From positions 1-64,000 of the forward strand of contig NZ_JAATOD010000003.1 of assembly GCF_014229645.1 (NCBI RefSeq): 64,000 bases of DNA, written 5' to 3'. Shown here in pieces: positions 1 to 8,575 of the stretch. The number at the start of each line of letters is the position of its first letter. Positions within the stretch are counted from its first letter, which is position 1. The notes beneath the pieces were generated by a model, which had not been told where the DNA came from, did not search any database, and saw only the letters and a program-made list of their open reading frames with translations. A program made the position numbers and the translations under genes. Source of the DNA: Listeria swaminathanii. GTDB taxonomy: Bacteria; Bacillota; Bacilli; Lactobacillales; Listeriaceae.

Positions 1-36
1 GTTCGTCCTGAGCCAGGATCAAACTCTCTTTAAAAT
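1..36 (-). rRNA. 16S rRNA, 5' end only (runs off the window)
   Basis: Read on the minus strand, bases about 28 to 1 give the universal 5' region of bacterial 16S rRNA (AGAGTTTGATCCTGGCTCAG). The rest of the gene lies before base 1. The mature 5' end is placed near base 36 by analogy with Bacillus and is approximate. The rRNA operon follows lysS in the same orientation, the arrangement known for Listeria. Confidence 0.95.
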
Positions 37-258
37 ATAAATTGAATTTGAATACTTATTCAACACCGTGAATAAGATTCCTTGCGTCAAATTGACTTCG
101 CTAGCAATTAAATTACTAGTTTGTTTTTGTTGAAAACAGCTTTCTGTTTTCTGCCCTGCGATTACCAGTGAGACTTTACGTCTCATTGCTTTTCGTCTTC
201 TTCTTTGTTCAGTTTTCAAAGGTCACTTTTTCTTCTTCGTTGTCTTTAGCAGCAACTC
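37..258 (-). other. rRNA leader with boxA-like antitermination region
   Basis: This is the transcribed leader between the rRNA promoters and 16S. On the minus strand it contains GACCTTTGAAAACT at about 214-227, which resembles the Firmicutes rRNA boxA/leader motif, and an A/C-rich stretch towards 16S. It encodes no credible protein. Confidence 0.6.
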
Positions 259-262
259 TTAT

Positions 263-291
263 ATCTTACTCTATCTAGTTATCAAAGTCAA
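263..291 (-). promoter_or_regulatory. rRNA promoter P2 (sigma-A)
   Basis: Minus-strand TTGACT (286-291) and TAAGAT (263-268) are separated by exactly 17 bases. The promoter lies directly upstream of the rRNA leader and is the proximal member of a tandem pair typical of Firmicutes rRNA operons. Confidence 0.8.
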
Positions 292-358
292 GATGTTTTT
301 TCAAAAAAATTTAATTTCCTGAATCGCATTTTGTATTTGTTTAACTGGAACGTTTATA

Positions 359-387
359 AATATATCATGTTTTTATAGGTATTGCAA
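359..387 (-). promoter_or_regulatory. rRNA promoter P1 (sigma-A)
   Basis: Minus-strand TTGCAA (382-387) and TATATT (359-364) have a 17-base spacer. It lies 96 bases upstream of P2 and downstream of the lysS terminator, so rRNA transcription is independent of lysS. Confidence 0.8.
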
Positions 388-444
388 GCATATTTTAAGA
401 AAAAGTTTCTCTTTGGCAAATTTGTTTTTTTCTGAGAAAACAAC

Positions 445-479
445 AAAATCCAGAACCGATATTATCAGCTCTGGATTTT
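445..479 (-). terminator. lysS terminator
   Basis: A 10-bp perfect stem (445-454 with 470-479, AAAATCCAGA/TCTGGATTTT) has a T-rich 3' side on the minus strand, immediately after the lysS stop codon. It closes the folP-to-lysS transcription unit. Confidence 0.85.
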
Positions 480-482
480 TTA

Positions 483-1991
<1,509 letters not shown>

Positions 1992-2020
1992 CTATTCTAT
2001 TCATTTCTACAGATGTTTCC

Positions 2021-2026
2021 ATTATA
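2021..2026 (-). promoter_or_regulatory. lysS: putative lysS -10 element
   Basis: Minus-strand TATAAT lies between the dusB hairpin and the lysS ribosome-binding site. No good -35 hexamer stands 16-18 bases upstream, so this is only a candidate for separate lysS transcription. Confidence 0.4.
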
Positions 2027-2065
2027 CGCTTTTTTGGTCTTGTTTTTCTAGTATAAATTTAAAAA

Positions 2066-2087
2066 TTGCCCCGAAATCTCGAGGCAA
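2066..2087 (-). terminator. terminator after dusB
   Basis: A 9-bp stem with one mismatch (2066-2074 with 2079-2087) is followed on the minus strand by TTTTT. It probably reduces read-through from dusB into lysS. Confidence 0.7.
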
Positions 2088-2093
2088 CAATAA

Positions 2094-3089
2094 TTAGTCT
2101 TGTTTCGCTAATGCTTTTTCTTCATATTGGAGAACAAATTCATTTAAAATTGCTTCCATTTCTGATTGTTTTGTCGCTTGGTTAGCAGCCACTTTTGCAC
2201 GGGTGCTTCCACGAGCTCCTTTTAGATAGTAAGCTGCGTGTTGTCTAAATTCACGAACTGCGATGTTTTCTCCTTTTAACTCGACTAAGCGGTTTAAATG
2301 TAGCATGGCAGTTTGCATTTTTTCGCGTGGTTCTGGTTCTGGGAGAAGTTCGCCTGTTTCTAGGAATTTCACTGTGCGATAAATCATCCACGGGTTCCCA
2401 AGTGCAGCGCGGCCGATCATTACGCCATCTGCACCTGTATGTTCTAGGATTCGTTTGGCATCTTCTGGTGTTCTTACGTCACCATTGGCCATGAACGGGA
2501 TTTTTAGTTCGCATTTTACGTCTCTAAGTACGTCCCAGTTCGCGCTTCCTTCATACATTTGCACACGAGTACGTCCGTGCATTGCAACTGCAGCAGCTCC
2601 TGCACGTTCAGCGGCAAGTGCGTTTTCGATAGCAAAGACATGTTCTTCGTCCCAGCCGATGCGCATTTTCACTGTTACTGGCTTATCAACAGCATCCACT
2701 ACAGCAGCTACCATGTCGTACACTTTATTTGGATCAAGTAGCCATTTTGCCCCAGCTTCACATTTGATAATTTTATTTACCGGGCAACCCATATTAATAT
2801 CAATAATATCGGCTGTTGTGTTTTCAGCTACGAATTTCGCGGCTTCCACAAGCGTTTCTTTCTCGCCACCGAAAATTTGTAGGCTCAGTGGTTTTTCTTT
2901 TTCATCAATATATAGCATATCAAGTGTTTTAGCATTACGGTAGGCGATTCCTTTGTCGCTAATCATTTCACAGCAAACGAGGCCTGCTCCGAATTCTTTG
3001 ACTGTTAGGCGGAATGCGGAATTGGATATACCGGCCATTGGCGCCACAACTACTTGGTTCTTAATTTCTACGTTACCTATTTTAAACAT
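2094..3089 (-). CDS. dusB: tRNA-dihydrouridine synthase
   Basis: FMN-dependent reduction of uridine to dihydrouridine in tRNA. The 331-residue protein is a Dus TIM barrel. It starts with the typical VAPMAGISN flavin segment (15-23) and carries the catalytic cysteine in NMGCP (Cys102), followed by the conserved K-rich loop. The C-terminal third is helical, as in the DusB/YohI group. It lies downstream of the folate genes, as in other Bacilli. An AGGAAGGGG Shine-Dalgarno precedes the ATG. The family is certain; the target uridine position is inferred from orthology. Confidence 0.93.
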   Translation of the reverse strand: MFKIGNVEIKNQVVVAPMAGISNSAFRLTVKEFGAGLVCCEMISDKGIAYRNAKTLDMLYIDEKEKPLSLQIFGGEKETLVEAAKFVAENTTADIIDINMGCPVNKIIKCEAGAKWLLDPNKVYDMVAAVVDAVDKPVTVKMRIGWDEEHVFAIENALAAERAGAAAVAMHGRTRVQMYEGSANWDVLRDVKCELKIPFMANGDVRTPEDAKRILEHTGADGVMIGRAALGNPWMIYRTVKFLETGELLPEPEPREKMQTAMLHLNRLVELKGENIAVREFRQHAAYYLKGARGSTRAKVAANQATKQSEMEAILNEFVLQYEEKALAKQD

Positions 3090-3164
3090 TAATGGTAAAC
3101 CCCTTCCTCTTAAATTGCGCTAGTGATATGTTATCATAATTATGTTTTTCTGCAAGTGCCAATT

Positions 3165-3644
3165 TTACCAGTTGACTTGATTTTTTATTTTTCGAACGCC
3201 TTGTTTTTCTAAAATGGCTGGATTCTCTAAAAGAGTGCTTTTTTCTGGTGAAATTTCTATTAGCGGAATCATGACAAAGGCGCGTTCTTTCATATAAGGA
3301 TGTGGGATTTTCAGCTTTTCTGTGTCGATTTTAACATCATCATATAGTAGAACATCAATATCGATGAGGCGCGGGCCCCATTTAAACAATCGAACTCGCC
3401 CCAATTCAAGTTCGAGCGCCAGGCAAAAATCTAGTAAATCAACCGGTGTAAAATTGGTTTCGACTTCTGCTGCGATATTTAAAAATGCGGCTTGGTCCTC
3501 ATAACCCACTGCATCCGTCTCATAAACACTCGACACCTTGGTGATTTTAATTTGTTCTGAAGCAGCTAATCCTTGTATAGCATCATTTAAATTATCTAGA
3601 CGTTCACCAATATTTGTGCCAATCGATAGAAACGCTTTAGCCAT
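3165..3644 (-). CDS. folK: 6-hydroxymethyl-7,8-dihydropterin pyrophosphokinase (HPPK)
   Basis: Transfers pyrophosphate from ATP to 6-hydroxymethyl-dihydropterin in folate synthesis. The 159-residue product matches the usual HPPK length. It has SIGTNIGER at the N-terminus and the metal-binding aspartates in RLIDIDVLL (Asp95 and Asp97). Its start overlaps the end of folB by 8 bases, which indicates translational coupling. It supplies the substrate of FolP, encoded two genes upstream. Confidence 0.95.
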   Translation of the reverse strand: MAKAFLSIGTNIGERLDNLNDAIQGLAASEQIKITKVSSVYETDAVGYEDQAAFLNIAAEVETNFTPVDLLDFCLALELELGRVRLFKWGPRLIDIDVLLYDDVKIDTEKLKIPHPYMKERAFVMIPLIEISPEKSTLLENPAILEKQGVRKIKNQVNW

Positions 3645-4011
3645 TCAAATCACTTCTCTTACGCTCGATTTCAACAGCAACGGAATCATAATGCCCCGGA
3701 ATTGGTGGATTGGGTTTAATAAGCTTTACAGTTACTTCTTCTAAAAGTGGATAACCAACTAAAACCTCGCTGGCGATTTTTTCTGCAAGAGCTTCAATTA
3801 GCTTAAATGGCGTTCCTTCTACGATTTCTTTTACTGTTTCATATACTTCTGCATAACTGACTGTATCATCAACGCTATCTGACATTCCTGCTTTTTTGGT
3901 AGAAAGTCCAAGAATTAGCGACACTCTGAACGTTTGTCCTAATTTTGTTTCTTCTGCTAAAACTCCGTGGTATCCGTAAAACACTAACTCATTTAAATAA
4001 ATTTTATCCAA
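3637..4011 (-). CDS. folB: dihydroneopterin aldolase
   Basis: Converts dihydroneopterin to 6-hydroxymethyl-dihydropterin plus glycolaldehyde. The 124-residue product fits the small FolB tunnel-fold family. It has FYGYHGVLAEE near the N-terminus and the catalytic lysine in KLIKPNPPIPGH towards the C-terminus. It sits between folP and folK, with a 13-base gap to folP and an 8-base overlap with folK. Confidence 0.95.
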   Translation of the reverse strand: MDKIYLNELVFYGYHGVLAEETKLGQTFRVSLILGLSTKKAGMSDSVDDTVSYAEVYETVKEIVEGTPFKLIEALAEKIASEVLVGYPLLEEVTVKLIKPNPPIPGHYDSVAVEIERKRSDLNG

Positions 4012-4024
4012 TTAAAGCACCTCT

Positions 4025-4840
4025 TTATAAGTTTGTAATATCTAATTTGCCGGTAATTGCATCTGTCATCCGAACCATGCGCGCAATTGGAAGCACATCA
4101 TGCACGCGAGTAATCGTACAACCTTTTGCAAATCCGTAAACTGTCGTTGCGCCGGTTCCTTCCATTCTATCTTCCGGAGTAGTTCCAAGGACAAGACCGA
4201 TAGTTGATTTTCGGCTCGTTCCGAGTAAAACTTCATAGCCAAGCGCAACAATTTCATCGATGCGTCTTAGCACTTCTAAATTCTGAGCTGGCGTTTTTAC
4301 GAAGCCAAAACCGGGATCAAGAATAATATGTTTGTCTGGTACTAATGCCGCTTTAGCAATCGCAACACTTTCTAATAAGTCCTTTTTTACATCTTCTAGA
4401 AAATTGTCGTATTCGGCGTTTTCGCGATTATGCATTAAACAGATTGGCACACCATATTTTGCAGCAACTTCCGCGATTTTCGGTTCTTTTTTCGCACCCC
4501 ATTGATCATTTATCATATCAGCTCCTGCTAAAATAGCTTGTTCTGCTACTTCGGCACGCCAAGAATCAACAGAAATCCATATATCAGGGAGTTTCTCTCT
4601 AACCACTTTGATGACTGGGATAATTCGCGCGAGTTCTTCTTCGGGGGTTACTTCCGAAAAACCTGGGCGCGTGGAAATTCCGCCAACATCAATAATTGCA
4701 GCGCCGTCTTCCGCCATTTGCAACGCTCGAGCCAACGCTTCTTCCACTTGCATATATTTTCCACCATCCGAAAAAGAGTCTGGTGTAACATTCAATATCC
4801 CCATGACCATACCTAGGTGATCCCTTTTCCACTTCTTCAA
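4025..4840 (-). CDS. folP: dihydropteroate synthase
   Basis: Condenses hydroxymethyl-dihydropterin pyrophosphate with p-aminobenzoate; this is the sulfonamide target. The 271-residue product has GILNVTPDSFSDGG at its N-terminus, the asparagine loop (MINDQWG), the conserved LDPGFGF and the C-terminal RVHDV pterin site. I place the start at TTG 4838-4840: AGAGGTG lies 7 bases upstream. The open frame continues upstream without a stop into the last LhrC copy, so an ATG-only caller would add about 40 spurious residues. A nearby ATG, one base out of frame, is not the start. First gene of the folate operon. Confidence 0.93.
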   Translation of the reverse strand: MKKWKRDHLGMVMGILNVTPDSFSDGGKYMQVEEALARALQMAEDGAAIIDVGGISTRPGFSEVTPEEELARIIPVIKVVREKLPDIWISVDSWRAEVAEQAILAGADMINDQWGAKKEPKIAEVAAKYGVPICLMHNRENAEYDNFLEDVKKDLLESVAIAKAALVPDKHIILDPGFGFVKTPAQNLEVLRRIDEIVALGYEVLLGTSRKSTIGLVLGTTPEDRMEGTGATTVYGFAKGCTITRVHDVLPIARMVRMTDAITGKLDITNL

Positions 4841-4865
4841 GCATAAACACCTCTTTCCGAGATTT

Positions 4866-4871
4866 ATTATA
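4866..4871 (-). promoter_or_regulatory. folP: folP promoter (extended -10)
   Basis: Minus-strand TGCTATAAT is an extended -10. It lies between the terminator of the last LhrC copy and the folP Shine-Dalgarno sequence, so the folate operon starts independently of the sRNA array. No clear -35 was seen. Confidence 0.65.
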
Positions 4872-4896
4872 GCAGAATTCAGTGATTTTAGCGCAC

Positions 4897-5006
4897 AAAA
4901 AAACCGATGCGGAAAAGGGAGTAAACCGCATCGGTCAAAAAGGGAGTTTGGGATCTTCATTCTAAAAGGGGGGGGAGAAGAATGAAAATGTTTTGCTTGT
5001 TGTTAG
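4897..5006 (-). ncRNA. LhrC-family sRNA, copy next to folP (probably LhrC4)
   Basis: Predicted RNA of about 110 nt from a TATAGT -10 (5013-5018). It ends at a terminator with a perfect 9-bp stem (4904-4912 with 4926-4934) and a T-run. In LhrC, CU-rich UCCC motifs pair with Shine-Dalgarno regions of target mRNAs such as lapB and oppA. Here UCCC occurs in the first stem-loop (as a run of eight C), in the linker (twice) and in the terminator loop. The terminator stem differs from the other copies by compensatory changes. RNA ends are estimated from the promoter and terminator. Confidence 0.85.
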
Positions 5007-5103
5007 CTTATGACTATATATTAACCAAAATTTTGGTGGATATACTGTGATTTTTGTTAAAGTTTCATGAGATTTCCCGGTTTTTCTTTTCATTTTTTGT
5101 ATT

Positions 5104-5209
5104 AAAAAAACCAGTGTGGAAAAAGGGAGTAAACCACACTGGTCAAAAAGGGAGTTTGGGATTTTCATTCTAAAAGGGGAAAGAATGAAAATGTTTTGCT
5201 TGTTGTTAG
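5104..5209 (-). ncRNA. LhrC-family sRNA (probably LhrC3)
   Basis: About 106 nt, from -10 TATAGT (5216-5221) to the terminator stem 5111-5119/5134-5142 with seven T. It carries the full set of C-rich motifs: UUCCCC in the first loop, AUCCC and CUCCC in the linker and CUCCC in the terminator loop. The LisR-responsive family is induced by envelope stress in L. monocytogenes. Numbering assumes the EGD-e order. Confidence 0.87.
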
Positions 5210-5307
5210 CTTATAACTATATATTAACCAAATATTTGGTGGATATACTGTGATTTTTGTTAGAGTTTCATGAGATTTCTTGGTTTTTATTTTCATTTTT
5301 TTGTATT

Positions 5308-5411
5308 AAAAAACCAGTGTGGAAAAAGGGAGTAAACCACACTGGTCAAAAAGGGAGTTTAGGTTTTTCATTCTAAAAGGGGAAAGAACGAAATGTTTTG
5401 CTTGTTGTTAG
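5308..5411 (-). ncRNA. LhrC-family sRNA (probably LhrC2), one UCCC motif lost
   Basis: About 104 nt, from -10 TATAGT (5418-5423) to the terminator stem 5314-5322/5337-5345. The first linker UCCC present in its neighbours reads ACCU here, so this copy has fewer target-pairing motifs. The conserved upstream block is present. Confidence 0.86.
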
Positions 5412-5509
5412 CTTATGACTATATATTAACCAAGTTTTCGGTGTATATACTGTGATTTTTGTTAAAGTTTCATGAGGTTTTCCGGTTTTTATTTTCATTT
5501 TTTCGCATG

Positions 5510-5615
5510 AAAAAACCAGTGTGGAAAAAGGGAGTAAACCACACTGGTCAAAAAGGGAGTTTGGGATTTTCATTCTAAAAAGGGGAAAGAATGAAAATGT
5601 TTTGCTTGTTGTTAG
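5510..5615 (-). ncRNA. LhrC-family sRNA, copy next to cysK (probably LhrC1)
   Basis: About 106 nt, from -10 TATAGT (5622-5627) to the terminator stem 5516-5524/5539-5547. All UCCC motifs are present. The sequence upstream of the -10 (from about 5640) does not match the block shared by the other three copies, so its activation may differ. Confidence 0.86.
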
Positions 5616-5709
5616 CTTATGACTATATATTAACCAAGAAAAGAAAATTTCTGCTGTGCATTTGATTAGAAAATAGTAAGAAATGTATTTATTTTTTTTC
5701 ATAAAAAAA

Positions 5710-5730
5710 GAACCTAGCAGAACTAGGCTC
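5710..5730 (-). terminator. cysK terminator
   Basis: An 8-bp stem (5710-5717 with 5723-5730, one G-U pair) and a run of seven T on the minus strand lie 9 bases after the cysK stop. It separates cysK from the LhrC array. Confidence 0.85.
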
Positions 5731-5738
5731 TTCGATTA

Positions 5739-6665
5739 TTAGTCTTCAAAATTATAAAGTGGTGTGCTCAAGTAGCGTTCGCCGTTACTCGCAACGATAG
5801 CTAGTACTTTTTTGCCAGCGCCAAGTTCTTTTGCAAGGTCAAGGGCTGCTTTAATAGTCGCTCCGGAAGAAATACCTACTAAGATACCTTCTTTTTTCGC
5901 TACTTCGCGTGCTGTTTCTAGGGCATCTTCACTTGATACTTTTAGAATGCCGTCATACACTTTTGTATCTAATGTATCTGGCACGAAGCCAGCGCCGATA
6001 CCTTGGATTTTATGTGGAGACGGGGATCCGCCGCTAAGTACTGGGGATTCTTCTGGTTCAAGCGCATAGATTTTTACATCAGGGTAGTTCTTTTTAAGTA
6101 CGTGTCCTACGCCAGTTACAGTTCCGCCAGTCCCTACTCCTGCGATGAAAGCATCTAAGCCATCTTTCCCAAAAGCTTCAACGATTTCCGGACCAGTTGT
6201 TTCTTCGTGAACTGCTGGGTTTGCTGGGTTGTGGAATTGTTGTGGGACGAAATAGTTGTTTTCTTTAGCTAGTTCTTCTGCTTTTGCAATTGCGCCTTTC
6301 ATGCCATCTGGTCCTGGTGTTAACACTAATTTTGCACCGTAAGCTTGAAGTAATTTGCGACGTTCTAAGCTCATTGTTTCCGGCATTACGAAGATTGCTT
6401 GGTAACCTTTTGCAGCTGCTACCATCGCTAGGCCGATTCCTGTGTTCCCGCTTGTTGGCTCAATAATTGTATCGCCTGGTTTTAATGCACCTGATTTTTC
6501 AGCGTTTTCGATCATCGCGTTAGCAATACGGTCTTTTACACTACCACCCGGATTTTGGAATTCTAATTTTACGTATACGTCTGCGCTACCTGCTTCTGGT
6601 AAACGGTTAAGTTTCACAATTGGTGTCTTTCCAATTAAATCAGTGATTGAATTTGCAATTGTCAT
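5739..6665 (-). CDS. cysK: cysteine synthase (O-acetylserine sulfhydrylase)
   Basis: PLP enzyme making cysteine from O-acetylserine and sulfide. The 308-residue product has the Schiff-base lysine in GSVKDR (Lys44), the TSGNTGIG substrate loop (about 70-77) and the GTGGT phosphate loop (about 178). Length and motifs match CysK. It is transcribed alone from TTGACA-18-TAAACT and ends at its own terminator. CymR control is known for Gram-positive cysK genes, but no operator was identified here. Confidence 0.96.
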   Translation of the reverse strand: MTIANSITDLIGKTPIVKLNRLPEAGSADVYVKLEFQNPGGSVKDRIANAMIENAEKSGALKPGDTIIEPTSGNTGIGLAMVAAAKGYQAIFVMPETMSLERRKLLQAYGAKLVLTPGPDGMKGAIAKAEELAKENNYFVPQQFHNPANPAVHEETTGPEIVEAFGKDGLDAFIAGVGTGGTVTGVGHVLKKNYPDVKIYALEPEESPVLSGGSPSPHKIQGIGAGFVPDTLDTKVYDGILKVSSEDALETAREVAKKEGILVGISSGATIKAALDLAKELGAGKKVLAIVASNGERYLSTPLYNFED

Positions 6666-6702
6666 TATTAAAGCACTCCTATCTATTTTAGGTCTTTCAT
6701 CT

Positions 6703-6732
6703 AGTTTAATTAATTCCGACCTGTTTTGTCAA
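6703..6732 (-). promoter_or_regulatory. cysK: cysK promoter (sigma-A)
   Basis: Minus-strand TTGACA (6727-6732) and TAAACT (6703-6708) with an 18-base spacer, just downstream of the hslO terminator. Confidence 0.7.
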
Positions 6733-6750
6733 GTTTAATCTCTTTTAAAA

Positions 6751-6774
6751 AGGAGCGCCCAGTTAGGCACCCCT
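6751..6774 (-). terminator. hslO terminator
   Basis: A GC-rich stem (AGGGGTGCC with GGGCGCTCCT on the minus strand) followed by TTTTT, just after the hslO stop codon. Confidence 0.85.
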
Positions 6775-6780
6775 TTTTTA

Positions 6781-7665
6781 TTATTTTGCTTCTTCGTAAA
6801 GTTCTTCTAATTCTTTTTCTGAGAAATCATATGTGTTTCGGCAAAAATGGCATTCTGCTTCTGCGCCGTGATCTTCTTCTATCATGGAGCGGATTTCTTC
6901 TTTGCCAAGGGAGATTATCGCGCTACCGAAACGTTCTTTGGAGCAGTTACATTCAAATGATACAGGGATTTTTTCTAAAATTTGTAGTTTTTCTTCGCCA
7001 CCTGCTAGTTTAGCTAGAATGGATTCCGGTGTTTCTCCTGCTTCAATCATTCTTGAAACTGTTGGCAAGGCTGTAAGGTTTTTTTCGATTTCGTCAATGA
7101 CTTCATCCGTTGCGCCGGGAAGTAGTTGCAGCATGAAACCGCCTGCCGCTTCAATTGTATCGTCTGGATTAACAAGCACTCCAACGCCTACTGATGAATT
7201 GATTTGTTCGGATGTTGCTAGGTAATATGTGAAGTCTTCGCCGATTTCGCCGGAAACGATTGGTGTTTGGCCTGTGAAATTTTCGCCAAAGCCTAGATCT
7301 TTTACGACTGAAAGCATACCGGATGTGCCAACGCCACGGCGAACGTCTAGTTTTCCAGCCTCATTTAATTCACTGAAATGGACGTGTGGATTTGTTACAT
7401 AGCCTCTGATTTGGCCTTGCGCGTTACTGTCTGCTACGATTGAGCCAATTGGGCCGTCGCCTTCGATTTTTACAGTGATTTTTTGGTCTTCTTTTTGCAT
7501 TGCGCCAAGGAAGAGTGTTCCTGTCATCGTTCTACCAAGTGCGGCAGATGAGACGGACCATGTATCATGTCTTTTTTGTGCTTCTTTGATTGTTTCGGTT
7601 GTTACTGCTGCATATACACGCGCCATGCCATCGTAGGCTAACGCTTTAACTAAATAATCGTTCAT
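6781..7665 (-). CDS. hslO: redox-regulated chaperone Hsp33
   Basis: Holdase chaperone activated by oxidation. The 294-residue product ends in the zinc-binding redox switch, CxC (Cys239, Cys241) and CxxC (Cys272, Cys275). The N-terminal domain shows the conserved [13 protein letters not shown] segment. It starts 15 bases after the coaX stop, so the two genes form one transcription unit, an arrangement also found in Bacillus upstream of cysK. Confidence 0.96.
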   Translation of the reverse strand: MNDYLVKALAYDGMARVYAAVTTETIKEAQKRHDTWSVSSAALGRTMTGTLFLGAMQKEDQKITVKIEGDGPIGSIVADSNAQGQIRGYVTNPHVHFSELNEAGKLDVRRGVGTSGMLSVVKDLGFGENFTGQTPIVSGEIGEDFTYYLATSEQINSSVGVGVLVNPDDTIEAAGGFMLQLLPGATDEVIDEIEKNLTALPTVSRMIEAGETPESILAKLAGGEEKLQILEKIPVSFECNCSKERFGSAIISLGKEEIRSMIEEDHGAEAECHFCRNTYDFSEKELEELYEEAK

Positions 7666-7680
7666 TATATAAAACTCCTT

Positions 7681-8460
7681 TTATTTTTCTGTAATTGGTT
7701 TATTTCTTCTATATAGAAGTTCTAGCCCTTTCAATGTTAAAAATGGGTCTAAAATGTCTACTGCGGAAGATTTTTCTGTTATCATCCGAGCCAGCCCTCC
7801 TGTTGCAACTACTACAGGACTTGTATTGGCTTGTTTTTTCATTTCTGCGATAATTCCTTCGCATTGTCCGACAAAGCCATAAAAGATTCCGGCTTGCATA
7901 GATGCCACGGTGGATTTTCCGATGATTTGACTTGATTCAGCAATATCTACACGTGGGAGTTTGGCGGCACGGTTGTATAAGGCTTCGGTTGAAATCATAA
8001 TACCTGGGGCAATTGCGCCTCCTTGGTATACTCCAGACTCATCAATATAGCAAAATGTGGTTGCTGTGCCAAAATCAACTACGATAACTGGCGTACCATA
8101 CTCTTCTGATGCAGCTACGGCATTTACGATTCGGTCTGTTCCAATTTCGCGCGGATTATCGACTTTTAGATTGATGCCGGTTTTTATTCCTGGACCAACG
8201 ATTAATGGTCGGATATTAAAATAGCGGACACACATGGTTTCCATTGCGTGCATGATTGGTGGAACAACGGACGAAATAATAATCCCTTGAATATCAGAAG
8301 GAGTTAAATTCGCATATGAAAAAAAGTTCAAGACTGTCATTCCTAATTCATCGGATGTGCGGTGACGATCTGTTGTCATCCGCCAATGTTTTAGCAGTTT
8401 TTGTTGTTTGTAAACTCCGACAGTACAGTTAGTATTCCCAACGTCAATTACAAGTATCAT
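7681..8460 (-). CDS. coaX: type III pantothenate kinase
   Basis: Catalyses the first step of coenzyme A synthesis. The 259-residue protein has the ASKHA-fold start [10 protein letters not shown] (phosphate loop, 2-11), GTDRIVN near residue 108 and [10 protein letters not shown] near residue 125, the signature of CoaX rather than CoaA. It is followed by hslO and preceded by an extended -10 (8499-8504). Confidence 0.95.
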   Translation of the reverse strand: MILVIDVGNTNCTVGVYKQQKLLKHWRMTTDRHRTSDELGMTVLNFFSYANLTPSDIQGIIISSVVPPIMHAMETMCVRYFNIRPLIVGPGIKTGINLKVDNPREIGTDRIVNAVAASEEYGTPVIVVDFGTATTFCYIDESGVYQGGAIAPGIMISTEALYNRAAKLPRVDIAESSQIIGKSTVASMQAGIFYGFVGQCEGIIAEMKKQANTSPVVVATGGLARMITEKSSAVDILDPFLTLKGLELLYRRNKPITEK

Positions 8461-8498
8461 AAGTTTAAATACCGTCCTTTAGAAGATTTTTCTAACGT

Positions 8499-8504
8499 AT
8501 CATA
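8499..8504 (-). promoter_or_regulatory. coaX-hslO promoter (extended -10)
   Basis: Minus-strand TGTTATGAT is an extended -10 upstream of coaX and downstream of the ftsH terminator. The -35 is poor. Confidence 0.5.
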
Positions 8505-8544
8505 ACATGTTTTACTTAAAAATCCGAATAATATAGCTTCAAAA

Positions 8545-8570
8545 AAGAGACTGGGAAAGCCCAGCCTCTT
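8545..8570 (-). terminator. ftsH terminator
   Basis: An 11-bp stem (8545-8555 with 8560-8570) with an AAAG/CTTT loop, followed by TTTTTT on the minus strand. Confidence 0.9.
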
Positions 8571-8575
8571 TGATT

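Larger units (their letters stand above)
4891..5640 (-). repeat. tandem array of four about 205-bp sRNA units (LhrC locus)
   Basis: Four copies of a unit (promoter, about 106-nt RNA gene, terminator) repeat head to tail. Terminator stems start at 4904, 5111, 5314 and 5516, so the period is 202-207 bases. The three copies nearest folP share a conserved upstream block (GTTAAAGTTTCATGAG-like on the plus strand, with GATATACTGTGATTTTTG). The cysK-proximal copy keeps the -10 but not that block. L. monocytogenes carries four lhrC genes at this same cysK-sul position. Confidence 0.9.

Noticed and set aside
19..219. 66-residue open frame on the minus strand
   Set aside because: It lies in the rRNA leader and reaches into the 5' end of 16S rRNA; it has no start signal of its own.
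2455..2943. 162-residue plus-strand open frame
   Set aside because: Antisense shadow of dusB, rich in serine and alanine as expected from the complementary frame.
4962..5168. Open frames of 68 and 109 residues in the cysK-folP interval (also 5373-5702)
   Set aside because: They are translations through the LhrC RNA repeats and share their sequence; terminators interrupt them and no ribosome-binding site is present.
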